Assembly (NCBI RefSeq): GCF_001563225.1
Contig: NZ_CP014206.1
Coordinates: 2,728,001-2,792,000, forward strand
Direction: 5' to 3'
Length of the DNA stretch: 64,000 nt
DNA from: Pseudodesulfovibrio indicus
GTDB lineage: Bacteria; Desulfobacterota; Desulfovibrionia; Desulfovibrionales; Desulfovibrionaceae
Shown piece after piece: positions 27,634-36,491 of this stretch; within the stretch, counting starts at the first letter, position 1, and every line of letters begins with the position of its first letter. The notes beneath the pieces were generated by a model. The model had not been told where the DNA came from, searched no databases, and saw nothing but the letters and a program-made list of their open reading frames with translations. The position numbers and the translations under genes are program-made.

Positions 27634-28151
27634 ATGAGTGAAGAAAAACGGTCGTTCTCACGAGTACAGGTAAGGTTGAAGGCGCAGGTCAGGGTCATGG
27701 AATCCCTGGACTCGCCGCAACTCTTCACCGGGGATACAACGTCCCAGGCGGCGGGCCGCGAGGAATTCATCAAGAAGAGCAAGCTGCCGCCCGAGGTCAC
27801 GGCCTTCCTGGCCGAGATGGACCGCAAGCTCGACCAGATCATCACCACCATGGGCAAGGACACCGTGCGCGCGGACTTTTCCCTGCCTGTCGAGGTCCGC
27901 GAGATTTCGGCCGCAGGCGTCAAGTTCCGCTCGGCCCACAAGTTCACCCCGGCGATCCCCTGGAAATGATCATCTTTCTCAGCCAGACGCCCCTGCGCCT
28001 GGCGGGCAGCAAGGGACGCATCCTGGACCAGGACCCGGACACCGGCCTCTACCGCTTCGAGTTCGTGGACCTGCGCGGGACGGACATGGAGGCCATCGTC
28101 CAGTTCGTCTTCAAGGAACAACGCGAACAGATTCGAAATTCCAAAATGTAG
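27634..28151 (+). pseudogene. PilZ-domain protein, frameshifted
   Basis: The first frame (27634-27969) has the PilZ entry motif (KRSFSRVQVRLKAQV) and runs to KFRSAHKFTPAIPWK, then stops. The second (27966-28151) continues IFLSQTPLRLAGSKGRILD...VQFVFKEQREQIRNSKM. Adding one G in the CCCCGG run at about 27948-27952 gives HKFTPGDPLEMIIFLSQT and joins the two into one 172-residue protein. The full protein would be a cyclic-di-GMP-responsive PilZ adaptor just before cheZ. Either a real frameshift or a one-base consensus error. Confidence 0.8.
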
Positions 28152-28168
28152 CCTTTCCCGGAGTACGC

Positions 28169-28906
28169 ATGACCAGCAATGACGAATTGGTTAAGGAGTT
28201 GATGGACAAGGTCGCCGACCAGCTTGTGGACAGCCTCAAGGAGTCCATCTCCGCCTCCGTGGAAAAGGAGATCGCCCGGCACCTGTCCAAGGCGCTGCTG
28301 GAGGGCGAATTCTACCGCAGGGTGAACGACGACCTCCAGAGCGGCCTGAAGCAGATCTACCAGGAGGTCAAGGCGGCGCGCGGCGGCACCGAGATCAAAT
28401 CCATCACCGCCGACATCGACCCGGAGGAGCTGTTCTCCGAGACATCGGACCAGCTGGACGCCGTGCTTCGCACCACGGAAAAGGCCGCCGTGGAGATCAT
28501 CGACATCGTCGAGAAGCTCCAGGACCTCCAGGGTTCCGTGGCCACCATCGTCAAGGGTTTCGAGTCCGGCGGCGTGACCAGGGAAGACCGCGAAAAGCTC
28601 AAGGAAATCAACAACACCCTCGGCATGGACCTGTCCAACATCATGATTTCCCTGAGTTTCCAGGACCTGACCGGGCAGCGCATCAAACGTATTATCAATT
28701 CCATCCGCCAGATCGAACAGATCGTGCGCGAGGTCATGCTCTCCACCGGGCTGATGATCCGCCAGCGCGAGGTGGAACCGGAAAAGGACATCGACTCCCT
28801 GTCCCAGGAGGCCAAGACCCAGGCCACCTCCAAGCTCCAGGGACCGTCCGAGGGGGCCAACCAGGGCGACGTGGACGATCTCCTCGCCTCCCTCGGCCTG
28901 GACTGA
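28169..28906 (+). CDS. cheZ: CheZ-type chemotaxis protein phosphatase
   Basis: A 245-residue, largely helical protein with the CheZ active-site motif SFQDLTGQ (Asp and Gln, about residues 170-175) and the CheY-P-binding peptide DVDDLLASLGLD at the extreme C-terminus. It dephosphorylates CheY-P in the cytoplasm to end the motor signal. It lies at the end of the ileS-to-cheZ run, directly after the PilZ gene, which links cyclic-di-GMP with motility. Confidence 0.92.
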   Translation: MTSNDELVKELMDKVADQLVDSLKESISASVEKEIARHLSKALLEGEFYRRVNDDLQSGLKQIYQEVKAARGGTEIKSITADIDPEELFSETSDQLDAVLRTTEKAAVEIIDIVEKLQDLQGSVATIVKGFESGGVTREDREKLKEINNTLGMDLSNIMISLSFQDLTGQRIKRIINSIRQIEQIVREVMLSTGLMIRQREVEPEKDIDSLSQEAKTQATSKLQGPSEGANQGDVDDLLASLGLD

Positions 28907-28924
28907 TTCCGTTTTCAGACAGCG

Positions 28925-28960
28925 AAAAAGGGTGCGCCGGTTATCCGGCGCACCCTTTTT
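28925..28960. terminator. bidirectional terminator
   Basis: A perfect 16-bp stem AAAAAGGGTGCGCCGG / CCGGCGCACCCTTTTT with loop TTAT between convergent cheZ and mgtE. Confidence 0.95.
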
Positions 28961-28979
28961 TCGTCTTGTGTCCCGCGTC

Positions 28980-30314
28980 CTAGGAGAGGAGGACCAGCCC
29001 GGCCAGTCCGAGCAGGACCAGGAAGCCCATGGAGTCGGTGATGGTCGTCAGAAAGATGCTCGACGCCTGGGCGGGGTCGCGGCCCATCTCCTTGAGCAGC
29101 AGCGGGATGGACGCCCCGGCGAATGCGCCGAGGAGCATGTCCACTCCGAGCGCCGCCCCCATGACCGTGGCCAGCAGCAGCTTGTGCGTGACCAGCAGGA
29201 CCGCGCAGAAGACCAGGGTCGAGATGATCATCCCGTTCAACAGGCCGATGCGCAGCTCGCGGACCACGGCGAGCCAGGCGCGCTTGCGGTCGAAACGCTC
29301 CATGGCAAGCTGGCGGATCATGACCGCCAGGGCCTGCTGGCCGGTATTGCCCGCCTGGTTGGCGACCACGGGCATGAGCACGGCAAGCACCGCCATCTGG
29401 GTGATGTTGCCTTCGAAAAGATGGACCACCCAGGCCGAGACCGCCGAGAAGATCACGTTCAGGATGAGCCAGGGCAGCCGCATGCGCACGGAATAGAGCC
29501 ACGGCGAATCCGAGGTCTCGTCCGCGCCCGCGCCGACCATGGCCTGCATGTCCTCGGACGCCTCTTCGTGGATGATGTCGATGACGTCGTCGACGGTGAC
29601 CACGCCGAGCAGCCGGTTGCCGAAATCCACCACGGGCAGGGCCAGAAAATTGTAGTGGGCGATGAGGTGCGCGACCTCTTCCTTGTCGATGTTGTAGCCC
29701 ACGGTGATCAGGTTCTGGGTCTTGACCAGATCCTTGAGCAGGCTGCCCCGCTTGGCCAGCATCAGGTCGCGCAGGGAGAGCACGCCCACCAGCCGGTCCT
29801 TCTTGTCCACGAGGTAGGCGTAGTACGGAATCTCCTTGTCCTCGACCTCCTCGCGAATCTTGGCCACGGCCTCGTCGGCGGTCAGGTCCTGGTCCAGGAT
29901 GACCACCTCGGTGTTCATGACGCCGCCCGCGGTGTCGGGGTCGAAGGTCAGGAGGGTCTTGAGCTCCGCGCGATCCTCGGCGGTCACGCGGCTGAGGAGC
30001 GCCCTTTGCAGGTCCTCGTTCAGCCCCTCAAGGAGGTCGGTGGCGTCGTCCGGAGCCATCTCCTCGACGATGCGGGCGGCCAGCCCCCTGTTCAGGCTGC
30101 TGATGAGCGCCTTCTGGTCGTGACCGTCCATCTCGGCGATGGAATCGGCCGCGTCCTTGATGGGCAGCTGCTTGATGAACTTGACCTGGTCCGCAATGTC
30201 CAGTCCTTCGATGGTCTCGGCGGCATCGGCGGGATGCTGCGACTCGATCTCGACTCCGGACAGGGCTTCCTGTTCATCGACGCTGTCGAAGGTCATTTCC
30301 TCTTTGGCGCTCAT
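28980..30314 (-). CDS. mgtE: MgtE magnesium transporter
   Basis: A 444-residue magnesium channel. An N-terminal MgtE_N superhelical domain (about 20-130) and a CBS pair (about 135-250, e.g. YYAYLVDKKDRLVGVLSLRDL, FLALPVVDFGNRLLGVVTVDDV) sense cytoplasmic magnesium; five membrane helices form the pore, with the family motif ANQAGNTGQQALAVM. ATG 30314 is favoured over a TTG at 30320. No M-box-like structure is visible upstream. Divergent from nadC. Confidence 0.96.
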   Translation of the reverse strand: MSAKEEMTFDSVDEQEALSGVEIESQHPADAAETIEGLDIADQVKFIKQLPIKDAADSIAEMDGHDQKALISSLNRGLAARIVEEMAPDDATDLLEGLNEDLQRALLSRVTAEDRAELKTLLTFDPDTAGGVMNTEVVILDQDLTADEAVAKIREEVEDKEIPYYAYLVDKKDRLVGVLSLRDLMLAKRGSLLKDLVKTQNLITVGYNIDKEEVAHLIAHYNFLALPVVDFGNRLLGVVTVDDVIDIIHEEASEDMQAMVGAGADETSDSPWLYSVRMRLPWLILNVIFSAVSAWVVHLFEGNITQMAVLAVLMPVVANQAGNTGQQALAVMIRQLAMERFDRKRAWLAVVRELRIGLLNGMIISTLVFCAVLLVTHKLLLATVMGAALGVDMLLGAFAGASIPLLLKEMGRDPAQASSIFLTTITDSMGFLVLLGLAGLVLLS

Positions 30315-30474
30315 GGGCAAAAGACCTAGCCCAAATCCAGGCTCAGGTCAAAGCAATCGGACTTTGGCTTTATGATATTATTGTGAAATATTTCATCAAC
30401 CGGTCCGGCCCTTGACGAAAGGGGCTGCGTGCCTTACTTGCCATCATCACCTTGCAAATATATGGATGAAAACC

Positions 30475-31344
30475 ATGCCCAGCACCATTTTCGACGATTT
30501 CTTCCAGGCCGAGGCCAGAATGTTTCTCCTGGCCACCATACGCATAGCCCTGGCCGAGGACGGCACGGACCTGACCAGCCAGGGGCTGTTCACCGAATCC
30601 GACATGGCCCAGGCCCTGATCGTGGCCAAACAGGACACCGTGGTGGCGGGACTGCCCATCATCCCCATGGTCCTCGAATTCGGCGGCCAGGACTGCCAGG
30701 TGCATCTCAACGTGGACGACGGCGACCGCGTGTCCGAGGGGACCATGGTGGCCGCCCTGCAAGGCCCCGCCCAGCAGATTCTCAAGGCCGAGCGCGTGAT
30801 CCTCAACTTCCTCTGCCACCTGTCCGGCATCGCCGACCTGACCGCGCGCTACGTGGAAGCCCTCAAGGGCACCAAGACCACCCTGCTCGACACTCGCAAG
30901 ACCCTGCCCGGCCTGCGCTTTCCCGAAAAGTACGCGGTCCTGGCGGGCGGCGGCAAAAACCACCGCCTGACCCTGTCCGAGATGCTCATGCTCAAGGACA
31001 ACCACATCGACCGCGCGGGCTCCATCGTCGAGGCCGTGAACCAGCTGCGCAGGGCGTACTCCCCCTGCCCGCCCATCGAGGTGGAGTGCCGCACCCTGGA
31101 CGAAGTCCGCGAGGCGACCGGGTGCGGGGTCGACCGCATCATGCTCGACAACATGGACGCCGAGACCACGCGCGAGGCGCTCGGCCTGATCCCAGAATCC
31201 ATAGAGACGGAACTGAGCGGCGGCGTCTCCCTGGAGAACATCCGTGAAATTGCCGAACTCGGGCCGGACTACATCTCCGTGGGGCGCCTGACCCACTCTG
31301 CGGCCAGTTCCGATTTCAGCATGCAATTCGTGCCGTTACGATAA
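30475..31344 (+). CDS. nadC: nicotinate-nucleotide pyrophosphorylase
   Basis: A 289-residue quinolinate phosphoribosyltransferase, the third step of NAD synthesis. Signature residues are DTRKTLPGLR, the GGKNHRLTLSE loop and the VECRTLDE, LDNMD and SGGVSLENI strands of the barrel. The start is not certain: ATG 30475 and ATG 30466 are both possible, and the ribosome site is weak. First of three nad genes, 11 bases before nadA. Confidence 0.95.
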   Translation: MPSTIFDDFFQAEARMFLLATIRIALAEDGTDLTSQGLFTESDMAQALIVAKQDTVVAGLPIIPMVLEFGGQDCQVHLNVDDGDRVSEGTMVAALQGPAQQILKAERVILNFLCHLSGIADLTARYVEALKGTKTTLLDTRKTLPGLRFPEKYAVLAGGGKNHRLTLSEMLMLKDNHIDRAGSIVEAVNQLRRAYSPCPPIEVECRTLDEVREATGCGVDRIMLDNMDAETTREALGLIPESIETELSGGVSLENIREIAELGPDYISVGRLTHSAASSDFSMQFVPLR

Positions 31345-31355
31345 AGAGGAACATT

Positions 31356-32396
31356 GTGGAAAACGCCAAGGCAATCATTTCGGAATTCAGGGACGCCATG
31401 GGCGATTCCCTGTGCATTCTCGGCCACCACTACCAGTCCGACGAGGTCATCGACTGCACGGACATCCGGGGCGACTCCCTGGAGCTGGCCCGCAAGATCA
31501 ACGGGCTCAAGGCCGAGCACATCGTTTTCTGCGGCGTCTTCTTCATGGCCGAGTCCGCCGCCATCCTGAGCCGGCCCGGCCAGAAGATCCACATTCCCGA
31601 CCCCACCGCCACCTGTCCCATGGCCGACATGGCCGAAGCGGGCCGCGTGCGCAAGACCCTGGCCATGCTCGAAGAGAGCGGGCGCAAGATCGTTCCCCTG
31701 ACCTACGTGAACTCCTCCGCCGCCGTTAAGGGCGTGGTGGGCGAGCACGGCGGCTCTGTCTGCACCTCGGCCAACGCCAAGATCATGCTCGACTGGGCGC
31801 TCTCCCAGGGCGACGCGGTCCTGTTCCTACCCGACCAGCACCTGGGCAACAACACCGGCGACGCGCTGGGCATCCCGGCTGACCAGCGGCTCCTGCTGCC
31901 CCGCGACGTCATCCACGGCGATCCGGCCCTGGCCCTGAACCCGGAGGACGCCGAGGGCAAGAAACTTATCCTCTGGCCCGGTTACTGCCCCATCCACGTG
32001 GAATTCACCCTGGACGCCGTGCGCGCCATCCGCGAGAACGAGCCCGAAGCCAAGGTCGTGGTCCACCCCGAATGCGACCCGGCCATCGTCCGCGCCGCCG
32101 ACGGCGCCGGTTCCACCACCTTTCTGATCAAATACGCCGACGAGGCGCCCGCCGGGTCCACCGTGTACATCGGCACCGAGGAGAACCTCGTGAAAAGGCT
32201 GGCGGCCAGGCATGCGGGCTGCAAGACCATCAGGCCCCTGCTCACCGCCCTGTGCGAGGACATGGGCAAGACCACCCTCGACAACCTCGCCCGCACCCTG
32301 CAAACCCTCGACAGCGCCAAGCCGGTGACCGTCGCCAACGAGGTCCGTGAACCGGCCAAGCTGGCCCTGGAACGCATGCTCGCCGTTTGCTCCTAG
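31356..32396 (+). CDS. nadA: quinolinate synthase
   Basis: A 346-residue [4Fe-4S] enzyme condensing iminoaspartate with dihydroxyacetone phosphate. N-terminal GHHYQSDEV, and three cluster cysteines in FCGVFF, SVCTSANAK and HAGCKT; the HPECD site is also conserved. It uses a GTG start with AAAGAGG upstream. The Fe-S requirement links it to the nifUS system. Confidence 0.96.
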   Translation: MENAKAIISEFRDAMGDSLCILGHHYQSDEVIDCTDIRGDSLELARKINGLKAEHIVFCGVFFMAESAAILSRPGQKIHIPDPTATCPMADMAEAGRVRKTLAMLEESGRKIVPLTYVNSSAAVKGVVGEHGGSVCTSANAKIMLDWALSQGDAVLFLPDQHLGNNTGDALGIPADQRLLLPRDVIHGDPALALNPEDAEGKKLILWPGYCPIHVEFTLDAVRAIRENEPEAKVVVHPECDPAIVRAADGAGSTTFLIKYADEAPAGSTVYIGTEENLVKRLAARHAGCKTIRPLLTALCEDMGKTTLDNLARTLQTLDSAKPVTVANEVREPAKLALERMLAVCS

Positions 32397-32422
32397 CCGG
32401 GCTTGGTGCTAGGACAATGGTC

Positions 32423-34012
32423 ATGAACGATTTCCGCCTGCAATCCGATGCTCTTATCATCGGCTCCGGCATAGCCGGGTCCGTAGCCGCCCTGACCCTG
32501 GCAGACCAGGGCCGCGACGTCATCATCATCACCGCCGCGACCGATCTCAAGGCGGGCAACACCTCCCTGGCCCAGGGCGGCATCGTCTTCCAGAACGAGA
32601 ACGACGATCCCAAGATTCTGGAAAAGGACATCATGACCGCCGGGTGGAAGCACAACTACGCCCGGGCGGTCCGGTTCATCGCCCGCAAGGGCCCGGAAGT
32701 ACTGAAGGAAGTCTTTCTCGAAAAGTACAAGATACCGTTCAACCAGCGGACCCCGGGCGACTGGTACCTGACCCGCGAGGGCGGCCACTCCCTGGCGCGC
32801 ATCCTCTACTGCGACGACCACACCGGCCGGAACATCATGGAGGTTTTGTCCGAGGCGGTCCTGGCCCACCCGAACATCCGGGTCCTGACCCAGCGCACGG
32901 CCATTGACCTCTTGACCACGCAGCATCACGCCAAGCACTTGGATTTCAAGTACGATCTCTCCAACCACTGCGTCGGGGCCTATGTCTTCAACGACCAGGT
33001 GGGCAAGGTCGAGACCATCCTCTCCAAGTTCACCCTGCTGGCCACCGGCGGCATCGGGCAGATATACCTGCACACCACCAACACCTCGGGCTCCATCGGC
33101 TCCGGCCTGGCCATGGCCCATCGCGCGGGCGCGCGGCTGATGAACTGCGAGTACGTCCAGTTCCATCCCACGGCGCTCTACGGCGGCACCAAGCGCGGCG
33201 AACGAAGGTTCCTGGTGTCCGAGGCCGTGCGCGGCGAGGGCGCGGTGCTGGTCAACTCCAAGGGCGAACGGTTCATGCCCCGCCACGACCCGCGCGCCGA
33301 CCTCGCGCCCCGCGACATCGTCACTCGGGCGATCATGGACGAGATGCTCGAAACGGACGACGACTCCGTGTACCTGGATTGCTCCGGCATCAACAAGGAC
33401 GTCAGCCAGCGGTTCCCGACCATCTACGAGCGGTGCCGCAAGATGGGCATCGACATGGCCTCGGACCCGGTCCCCGTGGTCCCGGCGGCCCACTATTTCT
33501 GCGGCGGCATCCTGGTGGACACCCGCTCCCGCACCACCCTGGACCAGCTTTACGCGGCCGGGGAATGCAGCTGCACCGGCGTGCACGGCGCCAACCGGCT
33601 GGCCTCCACCTCGCTGCTCGAAGGCATGCTCTGGGGCTATGCCGCGGGCCACGATATGGCCGCCCGCCTCAGCCGCTCGTCCCAAACCCTCAGCCGCAAA
33701 CTGTGCGACTCCATCCCCGACTGGGTCCCCCACGGCATCCGCGACGAGGACCCTGCGCTCATCGCCCAGGACTGGGCCAACATCCGCAACACCATGTGGA
33801 ATTACGTTGGCGTGGCCCGCACCGGCAACCGCCTCAACCGCGCCTTCGCCGACCTGCGCAAGCTGACCAAGAATCTCCAGGACTTCTACCGCGAAACCGA
33901 GCTGTCCAAACCCATCATCGACCTGTTCCACGGCTCTCAGACAGCCTACATCATCACCCTGGCCGCCCTGCGCAACACCCAGACCAAGGGCTGCCATTTT
34001 CGGGTGGACTAG
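32423..34012 (+). CDS. nadB: L-aspartate oxidase
   Basis: A 529-residue FAD enzyme that makes iminoaspartate for NadA. FAD-binding ALIIGSGIAGSVAAL at the N-terminus, GNTSLAQGGI, GGHSLARILYCDDHTG, the substrate loop HPTALYGG, and the C-terminal FAD motif GAGECSCTGVHGANRLAS. Start ATG 32423 is 8 bases after AGGA; ATG 32417 is also possible. In anaerobes the electron acceptor is probably fumarate rather than oxygen (inference). Last gene of nadC-nadA-nadB. Confidence 0.96.
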   Translation: MNDFRLQSDALIIGSGIAGSVAALTLADQGRDVIIITAATDLKAGNTSLAQGGIVFQNENDDPKILEKDIMTAGWKHNYARAVRFIARKGPEVLKEVFLEKYKIPFNQRTPGDWYLTREGGHSLARILYCDDHTGRNIMEVLSEAVLAHPNIRVLTQRTAIDLLTTQHHAKHLDFKYDLSNHCVGAYVFNDQVGKVETILSKFTLLATGGIGQIYLHTTNTSGSIGSGLAMAHRAGARLMNCEYVQFHPTALYGGTKRGERRFLVSEAVRGEGAVLVNSKGERFMPRHDPRADLAPRDIVTRAIMDEMLETDDDSVYLDCSGINKDVSQRFPTIYERCRKMGIDMASDPVPVVPAAHYFCGGILVDTRSRTTLDQLYAAGECSCTGVHGANRLASTSLLEGMLWGYAAGHDMAARLSRSSQTLSRKLCDSIPDWVPHGIRDEDPALIAQDWANIRNTMWNYVGVARTGNRLNRAFADLRKLTKNLQDFYRETELSKPIIDLFHGSQTAYIITLAALRNTQTKGCHFRVD

Positions 34013-34230
34013 ACGGCTTTACCGGATCGACAACCCGCATCCCGGCCACCAATCTTCCAGCCCTCGTGCACCAACAGTGCGCGGGGGCTGAAACTTTTCC
34101 TGCGCCCGACAACACAATATTTTTCATCAACCTCCCTTTCGCCCCCCTCGATGGCCGGCCCCGCCCAACTCGTGACCCTGGCGCGCCGCGCCCATCCGTA
34201 GTAGGCTCCCGGAAACCGCCGGAGGTCTTC

Positions 34231-35019
34231 ATGCGCGCCCCTGTTTCCCGTTCCAACACCCCGCTTTTCCGCCTTTTCTCACTGGTCGCCTGCCTCTTCC
34301 TGCTCCTGGCGGCGGGCTGCTCCACGCAAAGCGGGACACAGGGCTCTTCGCTGCGTTCCGAGGACGGAACCGTCCGCAAACCCTTGCAGGACAAGGAGTC
34401 TGGAGAAAGTCTAGATAATCTTAAGACTTTTCGAGGACTCTTTTCCGCCCGAAAGGGGGGCGGCGTACTGACCCTTTGCGGGTCCGGAAACGAGCTGAAG
34501 GTCCAGGACAGGACCGAAGGCGGGCTGGAGGCTGTGGTGCGCGAGTTCGCCCCGTCGCCAGGGGACGTCTTTTTCGTCGAGTTGCTCGGGCGCCGTGTGG
34601 TGCGGCCGCCCCACGACCGGACCCAGGGCGCATTTCCGGTCCCGCCGGAGGTGCAGCTGACGGACGCCGTGGTCTTCGAAGCGATCCACGCCTCCTTCGT
34701 CATGGAGAGCCTGGGGTGTCGCGAGCAGTATTCCACATTCAGCTTCAAGGCGCGGGGCAACGAGCCGGGATGGATGGTCCTGGCCGAGCCGGGCAGGATG
34801 AGCTTCAACGCCATGGACCTGGCCCAGCCGTTTCTGTTCCGCAATGTGGAGCGGACCGGGGACGACGACAACGCCGAGTACCGGGCGGACGGGATGACGC
34901 TGACCGTGACCAGGGGATGGTGCCGGGACACCATGTCCGGCGAGCTGTTCGGCTGGACGGCCGAGGCCGAGGTGGACGGGACGGTCTACCGGGGCTGCGC
35001 GGTCCGGGGCGACCTCTGA
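34231..35019 (+). CDS. lipoprotein with COG3650-like C-terminal domain
   Basis: A 262-residue protein with a signal peptide (about 13-30, LFSLVACLFLLLAAGC) and lipobox Cys. The first half shows FSARKGGGVLTLC (a NlpE-like pattern) and the C-terminal half has ARGNEPGWMVL, the GNEPxW motif of COG3650/META-like envelope proteins. The cysteines SLGC, RGWC and GCAV may pair. The function is unknown. Start ATG 34231 has GGAGG at good spacing. It ends 13 bases before convergent trkH. Confidence 0.75.
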   Translation: MRAPVSRSNTPLFRLFSLVACLFLLLAAGCSTQSGTQGSSLRSEDGTVRKPLQDKESGESLDNLKTFRGLFSARKGGGVLTLCGSGNELKVQDRTEGGLEAVVREFAPSPGDVFFVELLGRRVVRPPHDRTQGAFPVPPEVQLTDAVVFEAIHASFVMESLGCREQYSTFSFKARGNEPGWMVLAEPGRMSFNAMDLAQPFLFRNVERTGDDDNAEYRADGMTLTVTRGWCRDTMSGELFGWTAEAEVDGTVYRGCAVRGDL

Positions 35020-35032
35020 GCGCCCTGCCCCG

Positions 35033-36490
35033 CTACCTGCGCCAGAATTCCGGCACGAACAGGATGATGACGGTGTAGATTTCCAGACGGCCCAGGACCA
35101 TGCAGAAGGTCAGGACCCACTTGGCGGTGTCCGGCATCCAGGCGAAGTTGTCCGTGGGGCCGACCCCGCCGATGCCGGGGCCGATATTGCCGATGCAGGC
35201 CAGGGAAGCGGCAAACGAGGTCACGGCGTCCACGCCCGTGGCGGCCACGATGAAGGCGGCCAGGACCAGCAGCCCCACCCACAGAATGGCGAATCCCCAG
35301 ACGCCGCTGATGACATCGTCCTTGACCACGGTGCGGCCCATCTTGACGTGACTCACGGAGCGCGGATGGATGAGTCGGAACAGCTCCTGGTAGGACTGCT
35401 TGAAGAGCAGCATGATGCGCATGACCTTCATGCCGCCGCCCGTTGATCCCGCGCACCCGCCCACGAACATGCAGAACAGGAGGATGGCCTGGGCCAGCCC
35501 CGGCCACAGCTCGTAGTCCGCCGTGGCGAACCCGGTGGTGGTCAGGATGGAGGCCACCTGGAACGAGGTGTAGCGCACCGCGTCCGCCGCGTTGTCGTAG
35601 TTCCCGGCCGCGTAGACGGCCACGGTGATGACCGCGATAAAGACCAATACCATGATTGAAAAGACACGGAATTCCGGGTCTTTGAACATGACGGAGGGCC
35701 GCCACTTGAGCAGCAGGTAGTGCAGGGAGAAATTCACGCCCGCGATGAGCATGAACACGGTGATGACGTAATCGATATAGGCCGAATCAAACCCGGCCAC
35801 CGAGGCGTTCTTCGTGGAGAATCCGCCCGTGGCCATGGTCCCGAAGGTGTGGCACAGGGCGTCGAACAGGTCCATGCCGCCGAACATGAGCAGCACGGTT
35901 TCCACCGCGCTGAACAGGACGTAGACCTTCCACAGGGTCACGGCCGTGTCCTTGATGCGCGGCTTGAGCTTGTCCGGAGACGGACCCGGAACCTCGGCCT
36001 TGTAGAGCTGCATGCCGCCCACGCCCAGGAACGGGAGGATGGCCAGGGAGAGCACGATGATGCCCATGCCGCCGAGCCAGTGGGTCAGGCTGCGCCAGAA
36101 GAGCAGCCCCCTGGGAACGGCCTCGATGTCCGCCAGCACGGACGAGCCGGTGGTGGAAAACCCGGACAGGGACTCGAAAACGCAGTCCACCACCGAATTG
36201 AAGGTCCCGCCCAGCAGGAACGGCAACCCGCCGAAGGCCCCTGCCGCGAACCAACCCAGTGCCACGATGCACATGCCCTCGCGGTGGGTCATGATGGAGT
36301 CCTTGTGCGACTTGTGGCGGAAAAGCAGGAAGGCGGATCCGCCCACGGCCACGGTGATGGCCATGGACAGCGCCAGCGGCGTGGCGGTTCCGTCGTCGTA
36401 ATAGAGTCCCCAGGCCAACGGCAGGACCATGGTCAGCCCCACGCAGGCCACGAGCGCCCCGATGACGTGCAGCACGTACCGCCAGCGCAT
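35033..36490 (-). CDS. trkH: TrkH potassium uptake channel subunit
   Basis: A 485-residue inner-membrane protein with repeated pore motifs, including FSTTGSSVLA, ATGGFSTKN, TGFATADY and GGCAGSTGGGMKVMR, the selectivity-filter glycines of the Trk/Ktr superfamily. It moves potassium with the peripheral TrkA. Its start lies 1 base from the trkA stop, so the two are coupled (trkA first). Confidence 0.96.
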   Translation of the reverse strand: MRWRYVLHVIGALVACVGLTMVLPLAWGLYYDDGTATPLALSMAITVAVGGSAFLLFRHKSHKDSIMTHREGMCIVALGWFAAGAFGGLPFLLGGTFNSVVDCVFESLSGFSTTGSSVLADIEAVPRGLLFWRSLTHWLGGMGIIVLSLAILPFLGVGGMQLYKAEVPGPSPDKLKPRIKDTAVTLWKVYVLFSAVETVLLMFGGMDLFDALCHTFGTMATGGFSTKNASVAGFDSAYIDYVITVFMLIAGVNFSLHYLLLKWRPSVMFKDPEFRVFSIMVLVFIAVITVAVYAAGNYDNAADAVRYTSFQVASILTTTGFATADYELWPGLAQAILLFCMFVGGCAGSTGGGMKVMRIMLLFKQSYQELFRLIHPRSVSHVKMGRTVVKDDVISGVWGFAILWVGLLVLAAFIVAATGVDAVTSFAASLACIGNIGPGIGGVGPTDNFAWMPDTAKWVLTFCMVLGRLEIYTVIILFVPEFWRR

Positions 36491-36491
36491 G

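Noticed and set aside
33379..34230. Long upstream part of the lipoprotein frame
   Set aside because: It overlaps nadB in another frame; the lipoprotein's ATG at 34231 has GGAGG and a signal peptide.
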